A stretch of 38,049 nt of DNA from Bacteroidetes bacterium 4572_128 (lineage in GTDB: Bacteria; Bacteroidota; Bacteroidia; Bacteroidales; 4572-128): assembly GCA_002084355.1 (NCBI GenBank), contig NBLL01000026.1:1-38049 (forward strand), written 5' to 3'. Under the pieces are notes generated by a model. It saw nothing but the letters and a program-made list of their open reading frames with translations, ran no database searches and was not told the DNA's origin. The position numbers and the translations under genes were made by a program. Position 1 is the first letter of the stretch. Each line of letters opens with the position of its first letter. Below, in pieces: positions 1 through 9,693 of the stretch.

Positions 1-9
1 GAAAAAATA

Positions 10-49
10 TTTTTATGAATTACAATTTTAAAATTGTAATTCATAAAAA
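10..49 (-). terminator. Palindromic hairpin after proS
   Basis: A perfect 40-bp palindrome has 20-nt arms meeting at 29/30. It lies directly beyond the proS stop at 52 and is flanked by A/T runs. It would fold as a long hairpin and fits a rho-independent terminator for the minus-strand sucD-proS unit. Stem length and symmetry are seen directly; the terminator role is inferred from position. Confidence 0.6.
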
Positions 50-51
50 AT

Positions 52-1530
52 TTAATATGATTTCGCAAATAAAACTCTTTGTTTTGACGGTTTACCAGAG
101 TAAATACATTTTCCTTCTTCTATATTATTTTCCAAAGGAATACATCTAATAGTAGCTTTTGTTTCTTGTTTTATTTTTTCTTCTGTTTCGACAGTTCCGT
201 CCCAATGGGCGAGAAGAAAACCACCATTTTTATTATTTATTTTTTCTTTAAAATCTTTATAATTTTCCACTATGAAAGAATTTTCCTCTCTAAAATCAAA
301 AGATTTTTTAAAAATATTATTTTGAATTTCCTCTAATAATTTAAAAATTACTTTTTCTACATCTTTTTGCGGATAAATTTTTTTTTCTAAAGTATCACGA
401 CGAGCAACTTCAATAGTTTCATTTTTCAAATCACGGTTTCCAATTGCCATACGAATTGGAACACCTTTTAATTCATATTCTGCAAACTTCCAACCTGGTT
501 TATGAGTATTTCTGTCATCGAATTTTACAGTAATTCCAAGTTTTTCTAACTTACTTTTAATCTCATTTGCTTTTTCAGAAATTTTTTCCAATTGCTTTTT
601 ACCTTTATAAATAGGAATTATTACCACTTGAAAAGGAGCTAATTTTGGAGGCAAAACCAAACCATTATCATCAGAATGTGCCATAATTAAAGCACCCATT
701 AAACGAGTTGAAACTCCCCAAGAAGTAGCCCAAACATATTCCAATTTTCCCTTTTGACTTGTAAATTTCACATCAAAAGCTTTTGCAAAATTTTGTCCAA
801 GAAAATGCGAAGTTCCAGATTGTAAAGCTTTTCCATCTTGCATTAATGCTTCTATAGTATAAGTTTCCAAAGCTCCCGCAAAACGTTCTTTTTCAGTTTT
901 TGTTCCTATAATTACTGGCATTGCCATATAGTTCTCTGCAAAGTCAGAATAAACATTTATCATTTTTTTTGATTCCTCTATTGCTTCTTCTTTTGTGCTG
1001 TGTGCAGTATGACCTTCTTGCCAAAGAAATTCTGCAGTTCTTAAAAATAAACGTGTTCGCATTTCCCAACGAACAACATTTGCCCATTGATTTAGCAAAA
1101 GTGGCAAATCTCTATAAGATTGTATCCATTTTTTATAAGTATGCCAAATTATAGTTTCAGAAGTCGGACGAACAATTAATTCTTCTTCTAACTTTGCCGT
1201 TTCATCAACAACAATTTTATTAGTTTTTTCATCATTCTTTAAACGATAATGAGTTACAACAGCACATTCTTTTGCAAAACCTTTTACATGATTTGCTTCT
1301 TTCGAAAAAAAAGATTTTGGTATAAACAGAGGAAAATAAGCATTAGAATGTCCAGTATCTTTGAACATTTTATCTAAAATTCCTTGCATTTTTTCCCAAA
1401 TGGCAAATCCATAAGGTTTAATAACCATGCAACCACGAACAACAGAACTTTCCGCTAAATCCGCTTTTACAACTAAATCGTTATACCATTGAGAATAATT
1501 TTCTTTTCTACTTGTTAAAACTTTCCCCAT
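52..1530 (-). CDS. proS: Prolyl-tRNA synthetase, archaeal/eukaryote-type
   Basis: This 492-residue class II aminoacyl-tRNA synthetase charges tRNA-Pro with proline in the cytoplasm. The N-terminal part ([27 protein letters not shown]) and the catalytic core ([33 protein letters not shown]) are those of the short ProRS form without an editing insertion, shared by archaea, eukaryotes and most Bacteroidetes. The anticodon-binding domain follows (about 290-400), then the C-terminal zinc-like domain ending in the family's typical AKSY-like tail (LFAKSY). Length is normal and no break is seen. The ATG at 1530 gives the expected MGK start. It lies 28 nt behind sucD on the same strand, so the two are probably co-transcribed. 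Confidence 0.97.
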   Translation of the reverse strand: MGKVLTSRKENYSQWYNDLVVKADLAESSVVRGCMVIKPYGFAIWEKMQGILDKMFKDTGHSNAYFPLFIPKSFFSKEANHVKGFAKECAVVTHYRLKNDEKTNKIVVDETAKLEEELIVRPTSETIIWHTYKKWIQSYRDLPLLLNQWANVVRWEMRTRLFLRTAEFLWQEGHTAHSTKEEAIEESKKMINVYSDFAENYMAMPVIIGTKTEKERFAGALETYTIEALMQDGKALQSGTSHFLGQNFAKAFDVKFTSQKGKLEYVWATSWGVSTRLMGALIMAHSDDNGLVLPPKLAPFQVVIIPIYKGKKQLEKISEKANEIKSKLEKLGITVKFDDRNTHKPGWKFAEYELKGVPIRMAIGNRDLKNETIEVARRDTLEKKIYPQKDVEKVIFKLLEEIQNNIFKKSFDFREENSFIVENYKDFKEKINNKNGGFLLAHWDGTVETEEKIKQETKATIRCIPLENNIEEGKCIYSGKPSKQRVLFAKSY

Positions 1531-1558
1531 TTTTTTATAAAAAAATTATATTAAAATT

Positions 1559-2431
1559 TTATTTCTTCATTTGTTTTAGTATCGCTGTACCTAAATTAGC
1601 TGGCGAATCCACAACAAAAATTCCACATTCTCTCATAATTTTTTTCTTTGCTTTTGCTGTATCATCGGCACCACCAATAATTGCTCCTGCATGTCCCATA
1701 CGTCTTCCTTTTGGTGCGGTTTCTCCGGCAATAAATCCTACAACAGGTTTTTTATTATTTTCTTTTATCCATTTTGCTGCTTCAGCTTCCATACCTCCGC
1801 CAATTTCACCTATCATAATAATTCCTTTTGTTTCCTCATCTTCCATAAACAATTTTACTGCGTCTAAAATAGAAGTTCCAATAATTGGGTCTCCGCCAAT
1901 TCCTATGCAAGTTGTTTGTCCTAAACCAACCTTAGTCACTTGATCCACTGCCTCATAAGTTAAAGTTCCAGAGCGAGATACTATGCCGACACAACCTTTT
2001 TTATGAATAAATCCAGGCATAATTCCAATTTTCGTTTCATCAGAAGTTATAATTCCCGGACAATTTGGACCTATTAAACGAACATCTTTATCAGATAAAT
2101 ATTCTTTTACTTTTATCATGTCGCTTGTTGGAATACCTTCAGTTATTGCAATAATTAATTTTATTCCAGAACTTGCCGCTTCCACTATCGCATCCATAGC
2201 AAAACCAGGAGGAACAAAAATAATACTAACATCAGCTTTTGTTTTTTTAACTGCTTCTTCTACAGTATTGAAAACATCTCTTTCTAAATGTTTAATGCCA
2301 CCTTTTCCCGGAGTTACACCGCCAACGATATTACTTCCATATTTTATCATTTGTTTCGAATGAAATGTGCCTTCGCTTCCGGTAAAACCTTGAACTATTA
2401 TCTTAGAATTTTTATTAACAAGTATACTCAT
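1559..2431 (-). CDS. sucD: Succinyl-CoA ligase (ADP-forming) alpha subunit
   Basis: SucD, with SucC, converts succinyl-CoA, ADP and phosphate to succinate, CoA and ATP in the TCA cycle. The 290-residue protein has the N-terminal CoA-binding Rossmann fold ([32 protein letters not shown]), the IGPNCPGII segment, and the ligase domain with [13 protein letters not shown] and the phosphohistidine loop GHAGAIIGG. Length and motifs are intact. No sucC is present on either side, so the subunit genes are separated here. It is first in a minus-strand unit with proS, behind a divergent promoter region shared with atpG. Confidence 0.97.
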   Translation of the reverse strand: MSILVNKNSKIIVQGFTGSEGTFHSKQMIKYGSNIVGGVTPGKGGIKHLERDVFNTVEEAVKKTKADVSIIFVPPGFAMDAIVEAASSGIKLIIAITEGIPTSDMIKVKEYLSDKDVRLIGPNCPGIITSDETKIGIMPGFIHKKGCVGIVSRSGTLTYEAVDQVTKVGLGQTTCIGIGGDPIIGTSILDAVKLFMEDEETKGIIMIGEIGGGMEAEAAKWIKENNKKPVVGFIAGETAPKGRRMGHAGAIIGGADDTAKAKKKIMRECGIFVVDSPANLGTAILKQMKK

Positions 2432-2451
2432 AATTTTTTTATATTTTTTTA

Positions 2452-2497
2452 CAAAAATAAATTTTTTTTTACAAAAATAAATTTATTTTTGTAAAAA
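2452..2497. promoter_or_regulatory. Divergent sucD/atpG promoter with palindrome
   Basis: The short gap between sucD and atpG holds a perfect 32-bp palindrome (2466-2497, 16-nt arms). It carries the Bacteroidetes -7 consensus TAnnTTTG (TATTTTTG) on both strands: plus strand 2484-2491, about 17 nt before atpG, and minus strand 2472-2479. A second minus-strand copy is at 2452-2459, about 20 nt before sucD. I see no convincing -33 TTG at the usual distance, so the promoter call rests on the -7 boxes and their position. Confidence 0.55.
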
Positions 2498-2507
2498 TTT
2501 TTATAAG

Positions 2508-3319
2508 ATGGCAAACTTAAAAGAAATACGAACCAGAATAACATCTGTAAGTTCAACAAAAAAAATTACAAGTGCGATGAAAATGGTATCAGCAGCGAGA
2601 TTAAGAAAAGCTCATGATTCTGTTACACAAATTAAACCTTTTTCAAAGAAATTATCTGAGCTTTTAATAAATCTTAGTATGGCTTTGGAAGATAAAGATG
2701 ATAATCCTTATGCAAAAAAAAGAGAGATTAAAAAAGTTTTGTTAGTTATAATTGCCTCTAATAGAGGTCTTTGTGGAGCTTTTAATTCTAATGTTGTAAA
2801 AAAAACTATAGAATTAGTTAAATTCTTTCGGCAAAATCTTATAAAAAAAATATAGTTAATTCTAATCATAAAATTTTTGATAAAATAAATTTTGAGAAAA
2901 TTATTCCTGACGTTAATTTCTTAATGTCAAGTTTCATAGAAGAAAAATATGATAAAATAGATATTATTTATAATAGTTTTAAAAATGCAGCGTCTCAAAT
3001 TATAAAAAATGAAAATTTTCTTCCAATTTCTATAGAATTAAAAAATAAAACTATTAATAATGATTATATTTTTGAACCGAATGAAGAAGATATTATGAAA
3101 ATTCTTGTGCCGAAATCCTTAAAAATACAAATATATAAATCTCTACTTGATTCTATAGCATCAGAACACGGAGCAAGAATGACCGCTATGCACAAAGCAA
3201 CAGATAATGCAACAGAAATGATAAAACAACTAAAATTAAATTATAATAAAGCTAGACAAAGTATTATCACTAATGAAATTATTGAAATAGTTAGTGGAGC
3301 GGAAGCTTTGAATAATTAA
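2508..3319 (+). pseudogene. atpG: F1Fo ATP synthase gamma subunit, frameshifted
   Basis: The gamma subunit is the central rotor shaft of F1. The first 115 codons (2508-2855) match AtpG: start MANLKEIRTRITSVSSTKKIT, then SAMKMVSAARLRKA and LVIIASNRGLCGAFNSNV. The frame then stops. The rest continues in another frame, with an ATG at 2924 and open upstream of it, to the conserved C-terminal helix (ASEHGARMTAMHKATDNATEMI, NEIIEIVSGAEAL). Changing the A8 run near 2850 to A9 restores one frame of about 270 codons. That is slightly shorter than the usual 285-295, the middle being short. The product is essential in most respiring cells, so sequencing error, transcriptional slippage at poly(A), or real loss are all possible. 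No other atp gene is adjacent. Confidence 0.9.
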
Positions 3320-3401
3320 AAAAAAAAATTTTTTTTTTTTAAAATAAAATTTTTAATTTAGCGTTTTTAAAATATAAATTATTATTTTTAATAAAAAAAA
3401 A

Positions 3402-3701
3402 ATGGACGAAACTTTAAGAAAATTTAATGAGGTATCGACAAAAGCTAATGAAGCTATTGAAAACCTAAAATATATAATGAAATTTAAAGGAAGGTCGTTT
3501 AGTGCTTTCGAGGAATTTGTAGAAGAAGAAGAACATTTTGAACTAGCACTTCATGAACTGGAAGAAATAGATAAAGCAGCAGATAAGAAAGACCCTTCAA
3601 AAGCTGAGATGGAAAGAGTAATTAAAGAAATGGAAGAAAGACACCATTATTTTGAAAAATTTAGAAAAAAGATGTATCTTTTTGCTATGCCTCAAAAATA
3701 A
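3402..3701 (+). CDS. Small acidic helical protein, unknown
   Basis: This 99-residue protein of unknown function is rich in Glu, Lys and Asp and is almost certainly helical or coiled coil (EEFVEEEEHFELALHELEEID, KAEMERVIKEMEERHHYFEKF). It has no signal peptide or membrane segment and no family that I recognise. Protein-like composition that is far less Asn/Ile-biased than spurious ORFs, a clean ATG start and a strong hairpin just after the stop support a real gene. It starts 83 nt after atpG and may share its transcript. Confidence 0.7.
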   Translation: MDETLRKFNEVSTKANEAIENLKYIMKFKGRSFSAFEEFVEEEEHFELALHELEEIDKAADKKDPSKAEMERVIKEMEERHHYFEKFRKKMYLFAMPQK

Positions 3702-3727
3702 AATTTTTTTCATATTTTGAGTTTTTT

Positions 3728-3760
3728 AATACCGAGCAATTTATTTCATTGTTCGGTATT
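3728..3760. terminator. Bidirectional hairpin terminator
   Basis: A 13-bp stem (left arm 3728-3740, right arm 3748-3760, one G-T type mismatch, 7-nt loop) is preceded by a T-rich stretch and followed by TATTATTTT. It sits between the convergent 3' ends of the small acidic gene and the TPR lipoprotein gene. Its right arm lies within the last codons of the TPR gene. It contains a CCGAG core that stands out from the surrounding A/T sequence. It probably serves both strands. Confidence 0.75.
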
Positions 3761-4789
3761 ATTTTCTAAGCGATTTAAAGATTCTATGCTTTTAGAATAA
3801 TTTGGTAAAATCTCCATAGCTTTTAAATAATCTCTTTTTGCATATTGTTTTTTTCCAATTTTTTCAAAACAATTTCCACGCTTATAATAGGCAGATACAT
3901 AATTTTCATTAAATTTTATTGCTTTTGTAAAATTTTCAATGGCTATTTTATTTTTTTTAAGAAATTCCGAATTTATAAATCCTATGTTGAAAAATGCTTG
4001 ATAATAAGTGCTGTCTATATTTTCAATAATAAAATTATATTTTCCTATTGCTTCAGAAAATTTCTTTTGATTTTGGTAAATCAAAGCTAAATTATAATTT
4101 ACTTCTATGCTTTTCGGCATAATTTCCATAGCTTTTTTATAATATTCTATTGCTATTTCTGGTCTTTTTTTCATAAATAAAAAAGCAATTTTTGAAATTG
4201 CTTCATAATATTTCGGATTATTTTCTATTGCAATTTGCAAATTTTTTATTGCTTTCGTTGTATCTTTTGTTTCCTCGAAAATTATACTTTTTAAAAAATA
4301 TATTTCTGCGATTTCTTTAAAATTTATTTTTTCTTTTTTTTCGCAAATTTTTTGAACTTTATTAAAAATTTTTATAGACTTCTTATAATCTTTAACATAC
4401 AAATATATTTGTCCAAGTTTTAAATTTGCTTCTTTATGATTTGGATAAATTTTTATACATTTTTCTAAAATATCTTTTGATTTTCCTGATTTTCCTTTTA
4501 TTAACTCATATTCAGAAAGTTCTATATAAAAATTTGCATTTAAAGAATCTAATTTTAAAGCAATATTAATGTCATTAATAGCATTATTAATTTCATTTTT
4601 TTTGAAAAACAATTTTGCGCGTTCGCTAAAAAGCAAAGAATTTTTTGGATTATTTCTGATTTTTTTTGTGATTTTTTCTATATTAGAAATTTCTTTATTC
4701 AAAGAATTCATTTTTTTTTTACTATTTTTTTCTTCAAAACAAGAAATAATAAAAAAGATTATAAATAAAAAATATGCATATTTTTTCAT
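3746..4789 (-). CDS. TPR-repeat lipoprotein
   Basis: This 347-residue protein has a lipoprotein signal peptide (MKKYAYFLFIIFFIISC, with lipobox IISC and Cys17 as the predicted lipidation site). At least seven tetratricopeptide repeats follow, with the usual alternating Ala/Gly/Tyr positions (for example LKLDSLNANFYIELSEYEL, YYEAISKIAFLFMKKRPEIA, YVSAYYKRGNCFEKIGKKQY). TPR arrays are protein-protein interaction scaffolds; the partner cannot be read from the sequence. It is probably anchored in the envelope facing the periplasm. It stands alone on the minus strand, with a TAnnTTTG -7 box 15 nt before its ATG and a shared terminator at its end. Confidence 0.88.
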   Translation of the reverse strand: MKKYAYFLFIIFFIISCFEEKNSKKKMNSLNKEISNIEKITKKIRNNPKNSLLFSERAKLFFKKNEINNAINDINIALKLDSLNANFYIELSEYELIKGKSGKSKDILEKCIKIYPNHKEANLKLGQIYLYVKDYKKSIKIFNKVQKICEKKEKINFKEIAEIYFLKSIIFEETKDTTKAIKNLQIAIENNPKYYEAISKIAFLFMKKRPEIAIEYYKKAMEIMPKSIEVNYNLALIYQNQKKFSEAIGKYNFIIENIDSTYYQAFFNIGFINSEFLKKNKIAIENFTKAIKFNENYVSAYYKRGNCFEKIGKKQYAKRDYLKAMEILPNYSKSIESLNRLENNTEQ

Positions 4790-4803
4790 AAAAAAAAATT
4801 TTT

Positions 4804-4811
4804 CAAATTTA
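4804..4811 (-). promoter_or_regulatory. -7 box for the TPR gene
   Basis: TAAATTTG on the minus strand matches the Bacteroidetes -7 consensus TAnnTTTG and lies 15 nt before the TPR lipoprotein start codon. In such AT-rich DNA a chance match is possible. Confidence 0.4.
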
Positions 4812-5106
4812 AAATTTTTTTTTAAAATAAAAAAACTAAAAATTTCGGACGTTTTTTTGAAAAAAAATTTTTTTTAATTATAAAATTCATTAAATTTTTG
4901 GACGTTTTTTGAAAAAAAATTTTTTTCAAAAAACGTCAAATTTTTCACGTTTTTTTTAGAAAATGTAAATTTTTTATGATTTCTTGAATTTGAAAAAAAA
5001 CGTCAAAAATTTCAAATTTTTATTTGAAAAAAATAAATCAAAAAATATGTTTTTTATATGTTTGAATTTTCAAAAAAAAAATTTATTTGAAATAAAAAAT
5101 TTAAAA
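4812..5106. repeat. Intergenic repeat cluster with head-to-head copies
   Basis: The gap between the TPR and sensor genes holds two plus-oriented units (TTTCGGACG near 4845-4851 and TTTTGGACG near 4897-4903). They are followed by minus-oriented units (AAACGTCAAATTTT near 4930-4945 and AACGTCAAAAATTTC near 5000-5010). Where the orientations meet, positions 4901-4937 form a near-perfect inverted repeat with 18-nt arms and a 1-nt centre. No gene is apparent here; the in-frame upstream codons from 4984 are read through repeat sequence and are not part of the sensor. Confidence 0.7.
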
Positions 5107-8100
5107 ATGAAAAAAATAATAATCTTATATTTCCTAATATTTTACGTTTTTTTTGCACATTCACAAGAATGTCAAAAAAAGTTTAAAAAAATTTTGGGTA
5201 ATAAAAATTTGTCAGAAAGTGTAATTTTTTCTATTTATCAAGATAAAATGGGTTTTTTGTGGATTGGAACACAAAATGGACTTTGCAAATATGACGGTTA
5301 TAATTTTACTTTTTACAAAACATATAAAAAAAAAGAAAATTCTATCTCTGGGAATTCTATAATTTGTATTTTTGAAGACAGCGAAAATAAAATGTGGGTC
5401 GGAACAGAAAACAATGGTTTAAATTATTTCGATAGAAAAAAAGAAAAATTTTACCATTTTAAGAAAAATGAAAATAAAAAAAATAATATTTCAAGTAATA
5501 GTATTTTAAGTATTAAAGAAGATAATAATGGAATTATATGGATAGGAACAAGAAACGGACTAAATTCTTTTAATAAACATCAAAAAAAATTCTCAAAATT
5601 AACAAATATTAAAGCAAAATCAATTAGGGATATTTTTATTGACGAAGAAGAAAATTTTTGGTTAGCAACAGAAAAAGGTTTGATTTTTTTGAATAAAGAA
5701 AAAAATTTAAAAAAAAATTACAATTCTACTGAAGATACAACCAGCATAAGCAATAATATTGTAAATAAAATTTTTCCTATTAATGAAGAAAAATTATTAA
5801 TTACAACAAATATAGGTTTTAATATTTTTAATAAAAAAACAGAAAAATTTGAGCGTCATTATTATGATTTCAATAATTATAGAGATTCTATAAAAAGTGA
5901 AATTGTTGATGTAATAAAAGATTTATATGGTAATTTTTGGTTGGCAAGTTTTGGTGGAGGATTAATAAAATGGAACATAGAAAAAAATTATAAAGAAGTT
6001 TTTAACTTCCAACCAAACAAAAATAATGTTATAAGTAAAAATCATATTTCTTCTTTATTTTTAGATAAATCTGGTTTAATTTGGATAGGAACTTACGGAG
6101 ATGGATTGAGTAAATTAGAAATAGAAGAAACAAAATTTCAAAAAACAGAGCATTTAAAAGAAGAAAAAAATTCATTGATTAGCAACGAAGTTTATGCTAT
6201 TTTTCAAGACCATGAAGATAATATTTGGTATGGAACAGAAAAAGGCATAAGTATTTTTTATGAAAAAGATAAAAGATATATTAATATTAACACAAAAAAT
6301 AATAAAAATCTAAAAGATAATAGTATTTACAGCTTTTTACTTGATGACGAAAAAAACATTATTGTTGCAACTGCAAGTGGATTAAATAAAATAAAATTTA
6401 AAAATGGAATTGCAGAAATAGAAAACTTAGAAATTGATGAAGAAGCTTATTTTTTATTTCAAGATAATAAAAAGAATATCTGGATAGCTGGAAATGGCTT
6501 ATCTATTTTTGATAAAAAAAATCAAAAATTAAAATTCTTCGAAGATAACGAAATTCTTTCTCAACAAATTAATTATATTTTTCAATCTAAAAATGAAGAT
6601 ATTTTTGTTGCTACAGAAAAAGGTCTATTAGTTTTTGATAAAAATCAAGAGATAAAAGATTTAAATATTATTTCTGAAATAAATAAAAAATTTCAAAATG
6701 CTATTTATTGTATTTATGAAGATAAAAACAAAGATGGAATTTCCGATAATGTAATTTACGGAATTATTGAAGATGATGAAAATAATTTATGGATAAGTAC
6801 AAATAATGGAATTTCTATAATAAAATATTCTAATAGAAAAAATGAAATTCATTTTAAAAATTTTAATACAAAAAACGGTTTACATACAAAAAGTTTTAAT
6901 ATAGGAGCATTTTATAAAAATAAAAATGGTCTTGTATTTTTCGGAAGCAACAAAGGTGTTTTATTTTTTAATCCAAAAAATATTAAAATAAATAATTTTA
7001 TTCCGCCAGTTTTTATTACAGATTTCGAATTATTTTTTGAAAAAGTTGAAATTTCTGATAATGAAGAAACGCCACTAAATGAACATATTAATTACACAAA
7101 TAATTTAGTCCTTAATCATAAGCAAAATAATATTTTGTTTAGATTTTCTGCTTTAAGTTTTTATAATAACGAAAAAAATCAATTTGCTTATAAGATGGAA
7201 GGAATTGATGAAGATTGGATTTATGTTAAAAATAAACGTGAAGCAAGTTACAGACCGCTTGGACACGGAACTTATAAATTTCTTTTAAAAGCATCAAATT
7301 CTGACGGAATTTGGAACGAAAAAGGAACTTATATTGATATTTTTGTCAGTCCGCCGTGGTATCTTCGAACTTGTGCAATTAATAGAACGAACAGAAGAAG
7401 TTATGGAGCAAAAACATAAAGTAATTTTGCAATCGGAAATTTTAAATCAAGCAAATGAAGAACTTAATACGTCTAATGAAGAGCTAAATGCAACATTAGA
7501 AAATTTGAAAAAAACTCAAAGTCAATTGGTTTCTTCTGAAAAAATGGCTTCTCTTGGACAATTAACTGCCGGAGTAGCTCACGAAATTAATAATCCTATA
7601 AATTTTATTAGCGGAAATATTTCGCCTTTAAAAAAAGATATTGGAGATCTTTTAAAAATTATAAAAGAATATGAAATAATAATAGAAGAGCAAGATTTAC
7701 AAGAAAATTTCGAAGAAATAGAAGAACTAAAAGAAGACTTAGATTATGAATATTTATTAGAAGAGATAAAAAATCTTTTAAACGGAATGGAAGTAGGAAC
7801 AAAAAGAACAACAGAAATTGTTAGAGGTTTACAGAATTTTTCTCGTTTAGATGAAGACGATATGAAGTTAATTAACATTAATGAAGGAATAGAATCTACT
7901 TTATTGATTTTGAAAAATCAAATTAAAAATAGAATAGAAATTGTAAAAACTCTTGGTGAAATTCCAGATATTTATTGTTATCCAGGAAAAATAAATCAAG
8001 TTTTTATGAATATTTTAACTAATGCAATACCACAGGAATAGGAATGCCACAATCTGTAAAAGAAAGAATTTTCGAACCTTTTTTTACAACTAAAGATATT

Positions 8101-8226
8101 GGAAAAGGAACTGGTCTTGGTTTATCTATTTCTTTTGGGATAGTAGAAAATCATAAAGGAAAAATTATTGTTAATAGTGAAATTGGAAAAGGTACAGAAT
8201 TTTTAATAAAATTACCTATTAAATAA
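5107..8226 (+). pseudogene. Reg_prop two-component sensor histidine kinase, broken twice
   Basis: The frame open at 4984 is best started at the ATG at 5107, which gives a signal peptide (MKKIIILYFLIFYVFFAHSQ). A long seven-blade-type beta-propeller region follows (Reg_prop repeats such as GFLWIGTQNGLCKYDGYNF, MWVGTENNGLNYF, GLIWIGTYGDGLSKL), then a Y_Y_Y domain (YKMEGIDEDWIYV, GTYKFLLKASNSDG) ending FVSPPWYLR. The expected transmembrane helix is missing. The frame changes near 7365-7390 and resumes with a coiled coil (RTEEVMEQ, NEELNTSNEELNATL) and the HisKA box (MASLGQLTAGVAHEINNP, His phosphoacceptor). A second break at about 8027-8041 joins the N box (NILTNAI) straight to TGIGMPQS, losing the intervening HATPase segment. 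The G2 box and end are intact ([14 protein letters not shown]). As read it cannot be a working transmembrane kinase. Confidence 0.85.
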
Positions 8227-8277
8227 ATAATTAAAAAAAATATATTAATTTTACAAAAAATTTTTTAAGAATTTAAA

Positions 8278-9693
8278 ATGTTAAAAATAGATAGCAATTT
8301 AAAATATAAAATAAAAGATATTAATTTATCTGATTTTGGTAGAAAAGAAATAGGACTTGCAGAAGCAGAAATGCCTGGTTTAATGTCTTTACGAGAAAAA
8401 TATAAAGACGAAAAACCTTTAAAAGGGGCGAATATTATGGGTTCACTTCATATGACTATACAAACTGCCGTTTTAATAGAAACTCTTGTTGAACTTGGAG
8501 CAAATGTTAGATGGGCAAGTTGTAATATTTTTTCTACGCAAGAGCACGCTGCTGCTGCCATAGCAAAATCTGGTGTTCCAGTGTTTGCTTGGAAAGGCGA
8601 AACTTTAGAAGAATATTGGTGGTGTACAGAACAGGCTTTAACTTTTCCAAACGGCAAATTAGTTGATTTAATAGTTGATGATGGTTGTGATGCTACATTT
8701 ATGGTTCATCTTGGGAAAAAAGCAGAAGAAAATGCTGATTTCTTAAATGAAGAAAATCTGCCAGAAGATGAAAGAGAATTATTTGCTCGTCTAAAAAATG
8801 GTTTAAGTTTGGACAAAACAAAATGGACAAAAATTGCTAATAATATCAAAGGTACTTCTGAAGAAACAACAACTGGCGTTCATAGGTTGTATCAAATGAT
8901 GGAGAAAAATGAATTATTATTTCCTGCCATTAATGTAAATGATTCGGTTACAAAATCAAAATTTGATAATTTATATGGTTGTAGAGAATCGCTTGCAGAC
9001 GGAATAAAAAGAGCAACAGATATTATGTTAGCGGGAAAAATTGTTGTTGTTTGTGGTTATGGTGATGTTGGAAAAGGTTGTGCTAGATCTATGGCTTCTT
9101 ATGGAGCGAGAGTTATCGTTACAGAAATAGACCCGATTTGTGCTTTGCAAGCGGCTATGGAAGGTTTTGAAGTAAAAACTACCGAAGAGGCTCTTGACGA
9201 GGGAAATATTTATGTAACAACTACCGGAAATAAAGATGTAATTACTGCTGAACATATGACAAAAATGAACGATAAAGCAATAGTTTGTAATATCGGACAT
9301 TTTGACAATGAAATTCAAGTTGAAAAATTAGAAAAAATCAACGGCATAAAAAGAATAAATATTAAACCACAAGTTGATCAATATGTTTTTCCAGATGGAC
9401 ATTCAATAATTTTACTTGCTGAAGGTCGTCTTGTAAATCTTGGTTGTGCTACCGGACATCCATCTTTTGTAATGAGTAATTCTTTTACAAATCAGACACT
9501 TGCACAAATAGATCTATGGAAAAAAGATTATGAAATTGGTGTTTATCGTCTCCCAAAATATCTTGACGAAGAAGTTGCTCGTTTACATTTAGAACATATA
9601 GGAGTTAAATTGACAAAATTGACAAAAGAACAAGCTGATTATATTGGAATTAATGTAGAAGGACCATATAAACAAGAACATTACAGATATTAA
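8278..9693 (+). CDS. ahcY: Adenosylhomocysteinase
   Basis: AhcY hydrolyses S-adenosylhomocysteine to adenosine and homocysteine, removing the inhibitory product of SAM-dependent methylation. The 471-residue protein is full length. It has the substrate domain ([41 protein letters not shown]), the NAD-binding loop GYGDVGKG at about residues 260-267, the NIGHFDNEI segment, and the C-terminal tail ending KQEHYRY, where Lys and Tyr reach the neighbouring subunit's NAD. The ATG at 8278 is the only sensible start. It lies 51 nt after the broken sensor but is probably transcribed separately. Codon choice and conservation look normal and no damage is seen. Confidence 0.98.
   Translation: MLKIDSNLKYKIKDINLSDFGRKEIGLAEAEMPGLMSLREKYKDEKPLKGANIMGSLHMTIQTAVLIETLVELGANVRWASCNIFSTQEHAAAAIAKSGVPVFAWKGETLEEYWWCTEQALTFPNGKLVDLIVDDGCDATFMVHLGKKAEENADFLNEENLPEDERELFARLKNGLSLDKTKWTKIANNIKGTSEETTTGVHRLYQMMEKNELLFPAINVNDSVTKSKFDNLYGCRESLADGIKRATDIMLAGKIVVVCGYGDVGKGCARSMASYGARVIVTEIDPICALQAAMEGFEVKTTEEALDEGNIYVTTTGNKDVITAEHMTKMNDKAIVCNIGHFDNEIQVEKLEKINGIKRINIKPQVDQYVFPDGHSIILLAEGRLVNLGCATGHPSFVMSNSFTNQTLAQIDLWKKDYEIGVYRLPKYLDEEVARLHLEHIGVKLTKLTKEQADYIGINVEGPYKQEHYRY

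Noticed and set aside
921-2363. Plus-strand ORFs across proS and sucD
   Set aside because: They are antisense shadows of two well-conserved minus-strand genes and encode low-complexity hydrophobic peptides with no family resemblance.
3300-3400. tRNA or small RNA gene after atpG
   Set aside because: The stretch is almost pure A/T with no cloverleaf, no GTTCGA-like loop and no stable stem.
4984-5106. Upstream start for the sensor protein
   Set aside because: The 41 extra codons translate intergenic repeat sequence; the ATG at 5107 gives a proper signal peptide.
7365-8041. Programmed ribosomal frameshifting in the sensor kinase
   Set aside because: Conserved segments are missing at both junctions, so a frameshift alone would not rebuild the protein, and no slippery heptamer with a structure is evident.
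9028-9318. Minus-strand ORF inside ahcY
   Set aside because: It is antisense to the NAD-binding region of an intact adenosylhomocysteinase and has no independent support.
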